64,000 nt of DNA, from positions 360,751,750 to 360,815,749 of the forward strand of contig CM062814.1 of the NCBI GenBank assembly GCA_031772625.1, read 5' to 3'. Positions 45,464-59,217 of this stretch are shown piece by piece (position 1 is the first letter of the stretch; every line of letters begins with the position of its first letter). A program made the position numbers and the translations under genes. The notes beneath the pieces were generated by a model that was given only the letters and a program-made list of their open reading frames with translations, was not told the DNA's origin and made no database searches. The DNA is from Pinus tabuliformis. Taxonomy: Eukaryota; Streptophyta; Pinopsida; Pinales; Pinaceae.

Positions 45464-46150
45464 GTCCAAACTATTTCGAAGCTCCACCCGTTTTTGTGTA
45501 GGCTGATCGCATCCTTTATAGTTCACCACAAAATAATATCAGTGTTTCCTTCCATTTCCATCTTAACATCAAATTTGGTTCTTATTTCATCTAACAGTCG
45601 TATATTCAAATAATCAAAAAATGACTTCAACTCCGTTCCCCTGTTTCATACATTGGAAGACTATAGTCGAGATGGAGTATTGTTGAGGTAACTTTGTCAC
45701 TATCCTGGCACACATCATGTGAAACAACATCAACTTCACTTTCACTTTTCTCTCTTACTGGTAGTGTGGCAAGTTATGATGATGACCATTGTACATGCCT
45801 ATCCTTTTGACACTCTGGGTGATTCTCTAGCGACGCCATTACTGCCTGCACTTGGTGATTCTTCCATTCCCTTGAACGCTTTATGTCTGGTAGAAAATTC
45901 TACAAAACGAAAAAGAGAGTAACCAATAAAATATTGCTTAATTTTTAGTTGCAAATTTGTTTCATACTTTATTTTGATAAGATAGTTCTCCACAACAAAA
46001 AATAGAGTCAATTTCTCGATGGTTTAGTTGTAAATCTGTGGGGTAGGTTCCTTTGAATTTGTATAAAAAATAAAAACAGTATCGAAGTGATGATAATGTC
46101 TCAAGAACGACTAACAGATTAGAAAACTGATGGTGACATGAGAGAAAGTG
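45464..46150 (-). pseudogene. RING-H2 pseudogene copy 2, 5' part
   Basis: The reverse complement aligns with 17,700-18,385: a MEESPS start near 45,878, a SHDVCQD counterpart, then YLNIRLLDEI and the codons equivalent to DILLW and RI-WSF up to GTCCA, where the copia element sits. It carries in-frame stops, a roughly 60-bp insertion relative to the intact copy and a small deletion where the intact copy has its frame break. Upstream similarity (promoter) continues to about 46,250. Confidence 0.88.
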
Positions 46151-46250
46151 TAATTTAACGTCCCTAATAAAATTGACTACAATTTACAAGGATTTACAGA
46201 GACTAAATTATAATTGAGTTAGAATCAAATTCGATATTGAAACAAGTGTT

Positions 46251-48780
46251 ATATAGTAGGCTGTAAAAAATAGTGAAACATCAATATATTAAAATAATTA
46301 GTTAATTAGTTATTATGCTTTCTAAATGTAGTTATAAAATCTGTTTTTGAGGTTTAGTCTTGACAATGGAGATGTACACATATATTACATTCGTTGAAAA
46401 CCAAATCATGTTAGTTCACAACAATCAAATTGTTTTGAAATATGTTCTCCTGAGATAATCAACTAACCTCAATTGTTATTTGATTATTTGTATGATAATT
46501 TTTATAATTATGTTATATAGATATGAAAATATAAAAATAAATTTAGAAATGAAAATTTATTAATGTTTGAAATTACATTAATTACTTAAAAGAGATAACT
46601 AAGATATATGAAAAGAGATAACTAAAATATCTTAACAGCATCTCTCATTATAACCATAAAATTAAAATCTCAAAGTTTGAAATTAAATATGAGATTCAAC
46701 TGGTCGGGTTTCCTGAATGGAGGCTAACTTCTTATGGCAGCTTCCCAACGATCATTTTTCGTCGTATTTAAAAGGGCTGGTTTTTCTAGTAAATTTATTT
46801 ATAAAACAAATTAAAAAAATATATCACTTGGAGACCAAAGAAGGCTGTGAACAAGAAAGATAGATGTTAGCTCTAACCAAACATCAATGTGACCATTTTA
46901 TGTTTTAATGATCTATATGCTCGAAAGTGATTTTAAGTGATTTTAGTACCTAAATATAACAAAGAATTAAATCTTTTGTGTTAGCTCAACATTATTAATT
47001 TAAAATATAAGTCCATAACATAGGCGATGAATGGATCTTAACATATCAAGAGTTATAACCTCGAATATCATATTTATTAAAACCAAAATATGATGACCTA
47101 ATATTATATATTATCTAATAAAAGGCAAGGCGATGATACTGGGCCAAATTTGGGATTGGAGCGTGTACCATAGAGGATAGAGGATCCTTGGTGCTGTCAA
47201 ATTCCAGAAAGAAGGAAGATTTTACAATTGGGCGCAAGAACATTAAAGCTCGCTCACATCCATACAATACTGTGATAAGTGGGACGGTTGTGTTCCCATC
47301 GCGTAGTATGAAAACAACGACGATTTGATCTGTTAGAGACGCAATCCACAATTGCAAGCCCAAATGTCTTTGATGTCAACGCTTTATACTGATTAATTAT
47401 TAAAATAAACATGTCATCATGGGACATTTGTACTTTTGTCTCTTTACTCAATGAAATGAAAAATACATATTCAAGCTGATAACCAGCATGCTTGAACATA
47501 AATAAATTAAAATATTGAAAAAAAAAATAAAAAAAATATTGAAAGTGTAAAGTTAAATTATAAACCTTTTGTAAATTTTTTTAATCAAACCCGTATTAAG
47601 AACCAAATCCAATATCCACTTCCTAGCAGGAGGGATAACATATAAATTGTAATTATCGACTTCTACTTATTGAAATAAATCACTTGTATTTCTGAAAACA
47701 TTTGTAGATATTAATTTGAAATATTTTAGAAATAAATAAAGTCAATAAGTTTTGAATGATTATAAGGCTAATTTTAAAAATAGGATTTGAATATTTGAAA
47801 ATTTAATTCTGAGGTAGACTTGAGGTCTGAGAAAAAAAGCATGTATCTTAACATTTAAATTACAATCTCTTTCACATTGACTTTAATATTTTTTTAGCGA
47901 AAAAAAATGATGATATGGTATATGAAGAAAAGTTAATGTCTTCTTATAGGAGAAGTGTGCAATTACAATAGGACTTTATGTTTGATTTCAGAATTGCTAC
48001 TATAGTTAATGTTGATACCACAATAAATCAATTTTTTACATATATTTTTCTACTACATCTTGGTCCTCTATTTATTGAATGAACTTGCATATCTTTTCGT
48101 CCTATTTCCATTACATCTTTGTTTCTTCCAGCAAATTAGATTGTGGAATGAAAATAATGTATAATAAAAAAAAATTCCTATTTCCTTCAGAGTGAATCTA
48201 TGATAATATTTTATAATTTGAAGCATTCCAAAGAACAAATATAATTGTTCAGCCACTATACCTACTCTCTTAATTTACGAAATGTTGGCAAACAAAAGTT
48301 CTTGGTAAAATATTCTAAGTTCTAAGTCAACAAGGAGTTTAGAAAATAAAATTTAAATTGATTAACTCCAAAAATACCATACATGATAAAAAACATAAAA
48401 AAGTTCTATGCACGGTGGCTTCAGTTTATGAACCTATGAAATATTACGTGCATTCATGGCATATTAAAAAATACCCTTAATTTGACTACATATTTGAAAG
48501 TTCCCCTAACATCACATTATTTACCCCCCTACTAATAAAAACCCAATACACCTTCGCAATTTAAAAACCCCCCGCTTTCACTAGATATTGTAAGTACATC
48601 TATTTTTTCATTCACATTTTTTTATACCCTTTTATATTCTCTCATTAACCTTGAAACCCATTTTTTATACTCGCCAATGTAAACTTTACCCCCTATATAT
48701 CGATCAATATAGTATGTCATTTTTTCTCAATATATATCTCCCAATACGAACATAGATGGTATGATATTTCTCCCCCACTG
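46251..48780. other. AT-rich intergenic DNA
   Basis: No gene recognised. A less AT-rich island at 47,110-47,400 has a plus-strand stretch open from about 47,127 to 47,331 (TIEDRGSLVLSNSRKKED included) and rival minus-strand frames; I do not recognise any of them. Confidence 0.5.
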
Positions 48781-48799
48781 AAACCCCCATATTTGTGAT

Positions 48800-51464
48800 A
48801 AATGTTAAGAAATACACCATTCATTATCAAGATGTTCATGTTAATCACTTGAGGATAGAGATAATCATGCATCTAGGAGCAGTAATGAAGATAGGCCCAC
48901 CTTAGTAGCAATGGAAAATAAGGGATCCTATCAGGAAAAAGAGAGTATATCCTATGAAGAGAATAGGGGTATCGCTGGAAGTGATGAAGACGGAATACTC
49001 CTCAGTCTTCTAGAATATTCCACTAACAAAAATATGGGTTTAGATCTTTGTTGTGGCTCATCTAGCACCTATGATAGTGAATAATAATGTCTAAATGAAA
49101 GGATTTATTTTAGGTATAAGTTCATCTCTTCCCTAAAAGAGATCAAGGAGTTATCATAAGCAAATCTCAAGCAAAAGGAATAGTTGTACGAGTATGAGCT
49201 TGAGAATGAGAAGTTGAGAAAAACAATAGTCAATGTAAATTATCAACAAGAAGAGGCTAGGATATTGAATGGGAGGATAACCATTCAGGTAGATGAAAGA
49301 GAAGCTCAATGTGAAAGAATACAACCTGAAGTAGTCTCATTGAGACATGACTTAGAAAATTCAAACAAAGTGTTTTATCAATACTAGATGCTTGATGAGA
49401 GCACAAAGGCTTTGAATGGATTATTTTTAAGTAGAGATCCCCACTCATCAAGGCTAGCTTGGGTTTCAAAGAAGAATTAAGCTCCAAGAAGGAAAATACT
49501 GAAGGTTCAACTATCCCAGTAAGGGTATTTGTAGGTTCCAACAACAAAAAGGAATAAGAGATTGTTCGGTAGGACAATAGTAAGGAAAGAATCAACAGTA
49601 AGAGAAGAAAAGGTAGAAACAAAATCGTAAGGATCAGTAACAAGCAGAGTTGCAAAAGAGAACCGAGAAGCAAGGAAGAGTGCAAGGTAGTAATGCAAAA
49701 TTCGATGGAAGGGACATGAAAAGCCAACAAAGGCCCTTTCTCCCTCAAGGATAAAGCTCTCAAATAAGAGATATATTCTATTATCAAAATTTGTTTCATG
49801 GTTATTGTTTTTCTTGAAATAATTTTGGTCATAAATACATAGACTGTAGATGACATGCAAGAAAACAAGATGTGTAGTGTAGCAGCAAAATAAGATTATT
49901 TAAAGTAGCCAGGAGAAGGCATGTTTGCAGTAGTAAAGGCTACAATAATAATGCTAGGAGATATGGTAGGTAATTTTCTCTATTCTTAAGCCATATTGAA
50001 TGCAGCAAAACTAGGGAAGTCGAATAGTGAGGTTGAGAAGAGATGGAAGAGAAAAGGAATCCAAGTGTTTCGTGAGCACTCTGTGTCAAGAAGACTTGTT
50101 GGATAAAGAAGGGAGAATAGTCTCCAACTGCAATCAGCACAAGCCTCAAATGAAGAATGGAAGCGGCAATCCAATTACCATTCTCTTGCAAACAAAGAAA
50201 AAATGCAGCAATATCATTTGTGTGAATAAATAGGTGTTGGAGTAGAAGTGTCCACTATCCATCCGTAGCCAAGAAAAGGCCCAAACATGCACAAAGGAGA
50301 GGCCGGGAAGAAATGACGTAGCTAGGACTCAACTAAAGAAGGTTTGGATGAAGGAGGAGGATAATCTTCTCAGAGGGAGTAGATCATTTGTTACTCTTCA
50401 TTGAATTAAGAGATGAGCTCAAGAGAGGTCGAATAATTTAGATGTTGGAAACCTAGAAAATATAGTAAAAGTAATGCATCTAAACTTTGGAGGCATTTTC
50501 AAGTGCCCTAGCTGATTACAATATTAAATTGGTTTATTTAAATTGCATCATCATAGGAAGAGAAAGGTTATAGAAACCACCATGGTCTTAGAAGAGGTGG
50601 TGGGAGAAGAGGTGTCGTAGTAGAAGTGTGGAATGATAAAAAACACATAGACACGTTAGTTCCAAAGGATATGTCCCCACACACATGAAAGGAATTGGAT
50701 GAACGATATCGGAGAGCATTGGCTAAGGGGGAGCTTCTTTAGTATCGGTAGCAAGAAACAAATTTGAGCCTCAGGAGCAAAGATTTCATAAGAATGAAAG
50801 TCCCTTTTTGGAGAGGTATGATATCAATGGGAGTAGATTTGGTCAATGGATATGATCAAGTTAAGTGAGCATTGTCACGACAAGTAGCAGTAGCAATAAA
50901 GAGTAAAGCCCAAATGCATCAATATGGACAGTATTTACATGTAACAAAATTAATATGAGAAATTTTAATTGGTATCATCATCCTTCTAACTAATAAAAAA
51001 TATGCATTGGTAAGAAGTTTTCTTTAGATAACCCCATAAGGTGTCGATAAAAAGAGGACTATTCAAATTAGAGGCAATATATGTTCAGGAGGACCATATC
51101 ACATACAACCAGTTCATAGAGCAACAATAGCCACAAGATAACTAAGCTTAGGTGCTAGACTTCAAATACCCTATCAAGAACATAATAACCCTTGAAGAGA
51201 TGTATGCACAGCATAATTCACATTAGCAGCAAGACCCTTGGTCATTGATAGTTACTTTCTGCATGGGGGAGGAAAAGTAGTGTGTAGCCCTTCATCATTG
51301 ATTTCAAAGGGGTGTATAATATTGTTAGAGAAGATGTGATGGCCCATGCAGAGGGCAGAAAGCCATTGGGGGCTATTGCAAGGAGAAGTATGGAAGAAAC
51401 ATGAGGATTGGTCATGAAACTCGAGGTGTGGTGAGGTGTTTCCATCAATGCCAAAGGGGCCTAT
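48800..51464 (+). mobile_element. Relic of a coiled-coil-gag LTR element (internal region)
   Basis: Broken gag (48,830-49,880), no pol, and a corrupted polypurine tract and LTR start at 51,450-51,470 (CCAAAGGGGCCTAT then TGTTGAAGG). It has the same architecture as the element at 25,564-33,868. The left LTR was not found. Confidence 0.5.
48830..49880 (+). pseudogene. Decayed copia-type gag
   Basis: A Glu/Arg-rich coiled-coil stretch at 49,184-49,387 (ELENEKLRKTIVNVNYQ onward). A remnant ASLGFKEELSSKKEN follows at about 49,453. A zinc knuckle at 49,806-49,847 reads C-F-S-stop-N-N-F-G-H-K and then DC, so the second Cys codon has become TGA. Multiple frameshifts. The 203-codon minus-strand frame over this region is an antisense shadow. 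Confidence 0.65.
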
Positions 51465-54400
51465 TGTTGAAGGGATGGCATTTCCTAGATGGCTAGTGGA
51501 AGCAAGTGTGTTAGTGTTGATGTTAACAACCATTTTGGGAGATGGGTTGGGAATTTGGAATCGTCTGACAGTTGGTGGTACTTGGTTAGCTCCATTGATG
51601 TCAACTAGACTAGCATCTAGATATTTTGGAATTTATGTGCATGGTGTGTAATGGTGAGGAATCCCATGGTTCCTACAATCCCTTATAGAGAATGATCATA
51701 GTAGCAAGGTTATTGGCAAAACCATGAAAATGATTACTATGATGGTTGTGAGACTCATGTTTTTTAGGAATTTATACACTACGAGACTTTCTTAGATGCT
51801 ACAAGAAGAGGCATAGTTGGATAGTGCTTGGAAAGGGCTTTCTAATGGTACATGGAAGTCTACAAATGATCTCTTGGATAAGGATTTATTATCATTCAAC
51901 GTTTGGTGATCTTATGTCCATGAAAGTAGGGTTGAATGGGTATTGGAGGAGTTTTGATGCATAGCCAAAGTTGGAAAAAGTACCAAACTCGATGGAAAAT
52001 CATAGCAGAGTGACCAAAAGGATTTTCAAGAAGATGTGGAATGGAAAACACAACAATGAGAATAGTTTTTATTGGCTCAAGCGGAGCCCACCTGATAGAG
52101 TTATCTCGACTGTATGGTAATGTTGAACAAGTTCAAGCACTGGGATGAATGGAGTAGGATGACGAGGAATTTCATTAGAGTAGCAGAAAACAATTTTATT
52201 GGCCAGTAGAGACCCCACTTGATAGCCCAGCCCAGTGGAGGTGGCCTGGCGATATAGCCCTAGAAAAGCCCTAAGGATTACAATGTGAAAGCGTTGGGTG
52301 ATATGGTGTTGGGACATGGTGGGGACAAGGTTAAAGATAGGAGTCAATGATAAAGGTGTGAGGAGGTCCCCAAAGTGACAGTAAATCCCACAAAGGTTGT
52401 TTTGGAAGCACGGGAGATAAGCATTGGGCCACGCCGAGGCATTCTGACATCTCGATAGATGAAAGTATTGTTAGGCCTCAAGGTGTCATAAGAGTATTCC
52501 CACACAGTGAATCATGTAGATCAACAACGGTGAGATACTTCAGGGGCACCCCTCCCTAAATGAAAAATAGTCAAGAGTAGTGCTAGAGCCGAATTTTGGA
52601 ATCTGGTGGTTTTTTATTAACAAAGGAAATTTCTCACAAAACCAATCTCTCGCAAACCCTTTCTCTCTCCTCCAATAAGAAACATGGGAGCATTTGACTG
52701 AATCTTAATAGGTGGTGATGGAAGATGATGTCAACATGAGAAGGATATTTGTGGGACATGTGATGAGCATATTCGAGAGTTTTTGGTGGCTTAATGGGCC
52801 AAATATGAGTGACACAAGTCACCACTAAAGAGGCTCTATGTGGGGTTGATGACATTATCATGATGTCATCCCACTGGTTGGACCCACAAGATGTTTTTAG
52901 GTTCAGAAGGTGGAAGCATCAGGCAACGTGAGTGGTGACACATCGACATTGACAGCCAAGCAGTTAACCACCAAAGAGAGATGAATGGGCAGACCCTTCT
53001 GGATAGCTCAACTCCTAAATGTAATCCTATAAGTTTAATAAGGAAGCACAAAGGGAATGTGTTTTCTGATAAGCATCATGACACGTAAATCAGATAGGTC
53101 ATCCGAATGGGGCTTTTGATTAGCTAGTGAAAGCAAGGGAAGGACACACAAGAAAACTAAGCCTCCCAAGAGGAGCCGAAAGGTTTTTAAGATTTTTTTT
53201 TTAAGGAAACGAGACCAATGGCGCAAATTTATTAGAAAAGGAAATTCATCCTATGAAGGGCATGGAGCCACTTATCATCTAAGGGCCTAGACAATGGCCG
53301 TGGAGACCTGGTAATATGGTAAAAAATGGTTAAAGGGCATCATAAAAAGGGGCCATAATGAAAAAGGGCCATAGAGTTATATTTGGCAACATTTTGGTGC
53401 CTTGCGCAAAACTTGGCACTTGTGCCATATTTGGAGGACATCTACAGGTTTGTTGACAGGATTGAACAGTTCATCTATTGTGAATTTAGAATTGAAGTCA
53501 ATGGCTGATTCAAGGTAGCAAGGACCATGATGTGAAGGATTGCTTAATGGCCCTGGTTCCAAGAAAATTTTCCATACTTGAGTTTCCCTCATGCAAGTAG
53601 TAATTAAATTTATATTAAATTTGGAATAAAAATCCATGTTCGATGTGCATTCATAGTTTAATGGAAGAGCACCTTGAGGTTGTAGATTGACTGAGATTTA
53701 ATTCTTAGTATGGGAGATCATTCAGAAGCCCATTCCTTGAATTAATTGAGCTGCAGTGACCAAGAAATTAGATGTAATAACACTATGGAGAGCCATGATG
53801 AGTACACTTTTTGATATGAGTGTGAGTGACTGTAGTATGGGAAGCCATGTAGGTGTACATACTTGGGAAATGTGGATGACAACAAAGACAACATCAACCT
53901 ATTTGTAGCAGAAGAACAAAACTCAGGATTTCAATTGAGCAAGTGGGAGGAAAGCAACATTTATTTGAGTGAGTTGTGTCGAAGAGATTTGTGTGTGAGC
54001 AATAATCAGAAGAGGCCAAGTGTGCATCTACTACAGAGAGAGTTTGTATGTGCTTATGTTACATAAGAAATAGGTTGAGTGGGTTTGTCTTGCTATGTGA
54101 GGCGAAGAGAGCCTGTGGAATAGAAGGGGTCAAGTGTGGAGTGTATGTGGTTGAGCAGAAAAATGTGTCGTGTCAGTGTGAGTAGAGGACAAAGTGTTGT
54201 GTGAGCTAAGTATGAATAAATTTTATTAAGATGAATAAAGAGCCAATCGTGAAGGAGAATAGACAGGTAGAAACAAGTAGAGTGGATGCTAATTATAGTC
54301 AATAGTATTAGCTCCTTATTGACTATGGGTTTGAGCATGCATATAGGAATTGGGTGCTTCCATCTCAATGGGTATATGAAGAAATATTGGGGGTTGGTTC

Positions 54401-55191
54401 CTCCTGCAAGTTGATGCTTGCATAAATCCAAGGAGTTGCAAGTTGGTGCTTGCAAAAAAACTGTGAACTTGGTGCTTCACATGGTGCTTCTGGTAAGTTG
54501 ATCAAGTCTATACAAAAGGAGAGATTTGGTGCTTTCTTCTAGTGGGCGTGTTAGGTTCCTATAATACTAGTGTATTCCCCTTATTCTTATTTTTAATGTT
54601 TCCACCTATTGTTATTGTTGTGCCCAATAGAAGCCCACTATTATAATTGTTGTACCCTTACATTATTATTGTTATGTAGGCTCTGATTATATTGTGACAC
54701 CTTAGAATACTATATACCAAGGATGTTTTATCATTTGTATCATCTAAGAATTGTTCATTTATGTTATGTAAAAGAGGTTGTCTCCGTGAAGAGGATAATT
54801 TTGAGGTTGTTGATCTATCCTTTTTGTGAGTTGATTTCATTGTAAGGTTCTAGGAAACATTCAAAGGGAGTTGGTGGTTCCTATGAGTGGTGTCTCATAA
54901 ATTTATTGATGAGATAGAGTAGGTTATCTTATTTTTACAATAATAACAAAAACAATCTTTGGTGGTTTTTCTCCTAGAATGGTTTCCACGTTAAACGTCT
55001 GTGTCTCATGCGTTCACTGTTAATGATGTGTATGTTTGTATTGGTTGATATGGTTGATGATATGGTTAGTTAATGGTTTCTCTCATATAATGGATGCCAT
55101 CTTTGAATGAGTAAAGATAAATTGGCAAAACATTTTAAATTAGCTTTAACATTGATTCACCCTCCCATAAGCATTAACATTGTTTCCAACA
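51465..55191 (+). repeat. Candidate LTR or composite of LTR fragments
   Basis: Starts TGTTGAAGG after a polypurine-like tract and ends GTTTCCAACA preceded by GATTCACCCTCCC, as the left LTR at 28,245 does. It contains GGTTGG/CAAGTTGGTGCTTG repeats at 54,394-54,460. At 3.7 kb it is long for one LTR, and its middle (52.0-53.7 kb) may be an insertion. Otherwise no gene is seen here. Confidence 0.35.
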
Positions 55192-58100
55192 CCTCAAGTG
55201 GTGAAGAAACGAGTTGATGGACAACTTTTCCCAAATAATTCAATGACACGCATTGGCAATGCATTTTTATCCTACAATCACTTTGGAGTCATCGCCCCCT
55301 TCAAGGTACAAGTGAATTTCAATATCCCTATATTCGAAGGAAAAACATATGCAAATTTTATAGATAAATGGTTAACTATGTTGGAAGGTTTCTCTATAGG
55401 GAGAATATTACTTTTTCATTTCTTAAGGCTTCACCCCGAGTAAAGGACTGGTTTGAAACTTATTGTGAGAAAATGGTTGAGGAACACTATCAATTTATCT
55501 CCACCCCCTCATGGAACTCTTTACGAGACATTGTCAATGAACATGTATTAGCCCCTAGAGAGTTATGAGGAGAAGTACATATTGTGGACCACACTACGAT
55601 AATAAAGGGACCAATATATGCATGAGTTCACAAATATTTTTCATAATCTACACACAAAGTTGGGTATCAAAGACTCTAAGCAACATCTAGTACTCCAATA
55701 CCACAATTGTTTGTGCAAATATATTCAGGAAGAAATAGATTTCCTAGACATATCCTCATTTGGTGTAGTATACCAATATGCTAGCAAGTTTGAACAAATA
55801 TTTAGACAAAAGAATCATGAATTTGGTTCTGTGAATTAGAAGTAGTGAAATAGCACCCCCAAATTGTAGAGAAAAGAACAAAGACAAGGTGGAGCAACCC
55901 ATGACAACCCATTGACGCCAAAAGAAAACAATGGAAAATCAAAGGCGAAGAACGATAAAAGAAACTAGTGTGACTTTTAGAAGAGCCCCACTAACAAATC
56001 AAATGAGTATCACACCAAGCAGTCTTGGTAGTTGGCCTGAAAGCTTCAGAGTCTAATGCATGTTTTAATTATGAGCTAGAACCCAACAAGGGGAAGGGAA
56101 AGCGGAGGCAAATTACTCACATAGAATTGAATTCCACTATTGCCACCACCAAGGTCTAGAAGCTCGAGCCCAAATATTTAGAGGAGGGGGAGTGTCTCTT
56201 CCACTTAGGGGTGTGGCTGAAGGGTTCTACACTACAGTTCATTGTCAACAGTGAGAGCCATAAGAATCTCATTTCAGAAAAGTTTTTGAGGTGGTTAGGC
56301 TTACTGACCAGGCCACACCCACAACCATACACCATCGAGTAGCTTCACCAAGGACGAGATCTCTGTGTCAGCCAGTAGTGTCACCTTCCCTACAACATCA
56401 AGCCCTTAATAAATGAGGTATTGTTTGATGTTGTTCCTCTTGATCTTTTTGATGTTTTATTAGGCCAACCATACTTGTGGAAGTGTCATGTTGTGTATGT
56501 GTCCATGGATCTCTTTGATCTTTGATAAGAAATACAGTAAGATCATCTCTTAGACTAGGAAATTTTTTTCTTTATAATTCACTCTAAAAGAATATAGTGG
56601 CCACCTCCATGGCCCTTAGGAAGGATTCCCCCACATAGTAGAAACAGGTGGATAAGGTCAGGGAAGTATACATGAATATATTCTACTTACCGACAAGGGT
56701 ACCTTTCAACTCTTAAGTTAATCATTTGATTGTCTAACTCCTAGAGTACCTCTACCCAATAGGATGTTATATTACTTCTTTGTTCTAGAAACTAAAGAGA
56801 TCAAGAGGTATATATAAGAACTACTGCAAAAAGGGCACATCTGATCAAGTTCCTACCCTTATGGGAACCCAATTGCACTTGTACAAAAGAAATATTGAAC
56901 ATGGAGACACTACATTGGTAATCGAGAACTAAAAAAAGTCATAGTCATCAATAGGTACACAATCCCACAGATTGATGAACTTCTTCACTAGCTCAAAGGG
57001 GACAAGTATTTTAACAAGATTAATTTGAAGTTTGGATATTAGTAGGTGCTAATAGAATCCACAGATGTATGTAAGACTATGTCCAAATCCAAGGAGGGCT
57101 TTTTCGAGTGGTTGGTCATGTCTTTCGAATTTAAAAATGCCCCTACAACTTTTATGAGGTTGACAGATGACATTTTGTGGCCCTTCACCGAATCATTCAT
57201 GGTTGTATATCTCGATGACATCCTCATATTTAATAAGAGTTGGGAAGAGCATCTACAACACATTAGGTATGTCCTTCAAAACCTATGGTAGCACAAACTA
57301 TGTACGATATTGGACAAATTCACTTTTGGGAAGAGTCGGGTCCTATATCTAGGATAAATCATTAATACAAAAGGCGTGCATGTTGATTTGGCTAATATGC
57401 AAGCCATTCAAAATTAGCCGACCCCGACCACTCTAACTAAGCTTCGCAAATTTTTGGTCCATGGAAATTTTTATCGAAAATTCATGTTGGGATTATCCCA
57501 TATCACTTGGCCTCTAAGTTAGGTTATTAAAGGATGAGCGAAATAAAAGTTTTTCTCAGTTGAGTCTCAACAAAAAGTGTTCGTTGCGCTGAAGCACTGC
57601 CTCTACTCTACACTTGTACTCACATTACCAAACCTACAACAACCATTTGAAAATGAGACAGATGCCTCTCACTATGCTATCGGTGTAGTTCTCACCAAAC
57701 AGGGGCATCTAGTGGGCTATGATGGTGAGACACTTTCTGATACAATTTGGAAATACCCCATCTATCATAAAGGTATGTATTTCATCATGTAGGCATGCTC
57801 ACAATGGGAACATTATAGTCTAGGGAATGAGATAGTCATCCACAAAGATCAATGATATCTTCAGTTTATCGACACACAATGGAAGTTGCAAAATGATCGA
57901 CAACAAAAGTGTTCTACATATTTGCAATAATTCCACTTTCACCTTAAATACAAGAAGAGTATCAATAATCATGTTGCAAATTGCCTCAAGTGACCCCTAG
58001 TTACAACAGTGACTACTGTTCTCAACTCTTGTGGCCACGAAAGCTCAAAGTGACCACAATTGTACAAAAATGATCTAGAGTTCACCACAACATACAAGAT

Positions 58101-58200
58101 GTTAGTGGATGGGAAGCAAGTTCCATAATTACACTTTGAGGATGCATTATAATGTTACTTGGACCACCTCTTTGTTCCTTCAAGTGAGTGTGCCATCACC
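55192..58200 (+). mobile_element. Ty3/gypsy retrotransposon relic (gag-PR-RT-RNase H)
   Basis: Consecutive broken frames give Gag (55,290-55,840: FKVQVNFNIPIFEGKTYANF, then HLVLQYHN, IQEEIDFLDISSFG). Protease follows at about 56,220-56,520 (KNLISEKFLRWLGL, PHPQPYTIE, then VPLDLFDVLLGQPYLWK), then RT at 56,780-57,360 with the active site YLDDI (57,205) and FFEWLVMSFEFKNAPTTF. RNase H lies at 57,577-57,990 (FENETDASHYAIGVVLTK onward), with a short stretch of the region before integrase after it. This order defines Ty3/gypsy. Many stops and frameshifts make it inactive. It abuts the CCAACA end at 55,191, so it may be the target into which that LTR element inserted. Confidence 0.9.
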
Positions 58201-58329
58201 AAGTCAATATTGCATTATTTTCAAGGACTCCAATAAAACGTTGGAAAAAATATCAGATACCACATTTTTTTTTTGCCATACCCAAGCCACTAATCATTAC
58301 ATCTTAATCCACAGATTCATAACAAACTA

Positions 58330-59200
58330 GTTAATTTAAGCTAAGCTCTCGACATAGAATGAATCAATGTAAATTACTTCTAACTAAAAATATTATTACA
58401 CAAATTTAAAATTAATACCCATAAGATTTCATTCCGCTAAACTCATTTCAACAATATCCTTAATATTAAATATCATAAACCATAAAAAAGAATTTTATGT
58501 GGTTAACCGAAGTTCTCATATTTCAAAATACGTTAAAGAAAAAAACATCTGATTATCATACGTAGATGCCATACTCGATGGCGCATGTTTATGATTATCA
58601 TATTTAGATGCCATACTCGATGGGGCATGAAACCAACATGATAGCATGTAGCGTTTGAACATTAAAAAAAACATTTAGGCATTATATCATTAATCTCTAT
58701 AAAATTGTAATAAATGTCGAACGCTTTTTTATGTGACTGACTACAGCGTTCTTAATTGTTTGAAAATAAGCCCTTCTATAAAGTATTATAACTATTTTTA
58801 AAGTATTCATTTAAAAATATTATTATTCTTATTATAATGTGCTTTGGAAGATTTACTTATTCTCGTCGTACCAGCATTTAAGCATTTTAAAGATAAATCT
58901 ATGACGGTATAAAACGAGTGAAATGTTATGATAAGAGCCATTCTCTTGTTTTTACTAATAAAATCAAAATAAATGCAAAGATATCTTAATAATATAAATT
59001 CAAAAGAACATAGATATGGAAAGTAACAACTTATATAGATATAAAGTAATAAATGGAATTAAAATCTTAGAAGTTTATGATTAGTCAAGTTAGTTTTTAA
59101 TTTTAAAGATGGTTAAAGATAGGGATTCACCCTAGAAGATACATCCGATCAACAGCCACCATAATGAACAATACCTTGGTTACCGGCGATTTCCTTCCAA
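58330..59200. other. AT-rich intergenic DNA
   Basis: No gene seen; contains one short tandem duplication (58,551-58,634). Confidence 0.5.
58551..58634 (+). repeat. Two tandem copies of a 42-bp unit
   Basis: GATTATCATA-TAGATGCCATACTCGATGG occurs at 58,551 and 58,593 with few mismatches. Confidence 0.85.
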
Positions 59201-59217
59201 GTTGTCTCCTCTCTCAC

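Noticed and set aside
47115-47499. Two overlapping minus-strand frames of about 80 codons
   Set aside because: They overlap each other and a plus-strand open stretch; no domain or splice context supports either as a gene.
49257-49868. 203-codon minus-strand open frame
   Set aside because: Antisense to a decayed gag whose coiled coil and CCHC remnant are readable on the plus strand; the minus product is hydrophobic and low complexity.
53654-53710. Possible tRNA or SINE
   Set aside because: TAGTTTAATGG matches an A box, but the putative B box (GATTTAATTC) is poor, no cloverleaf can be drawn and there is no A-rich tail.
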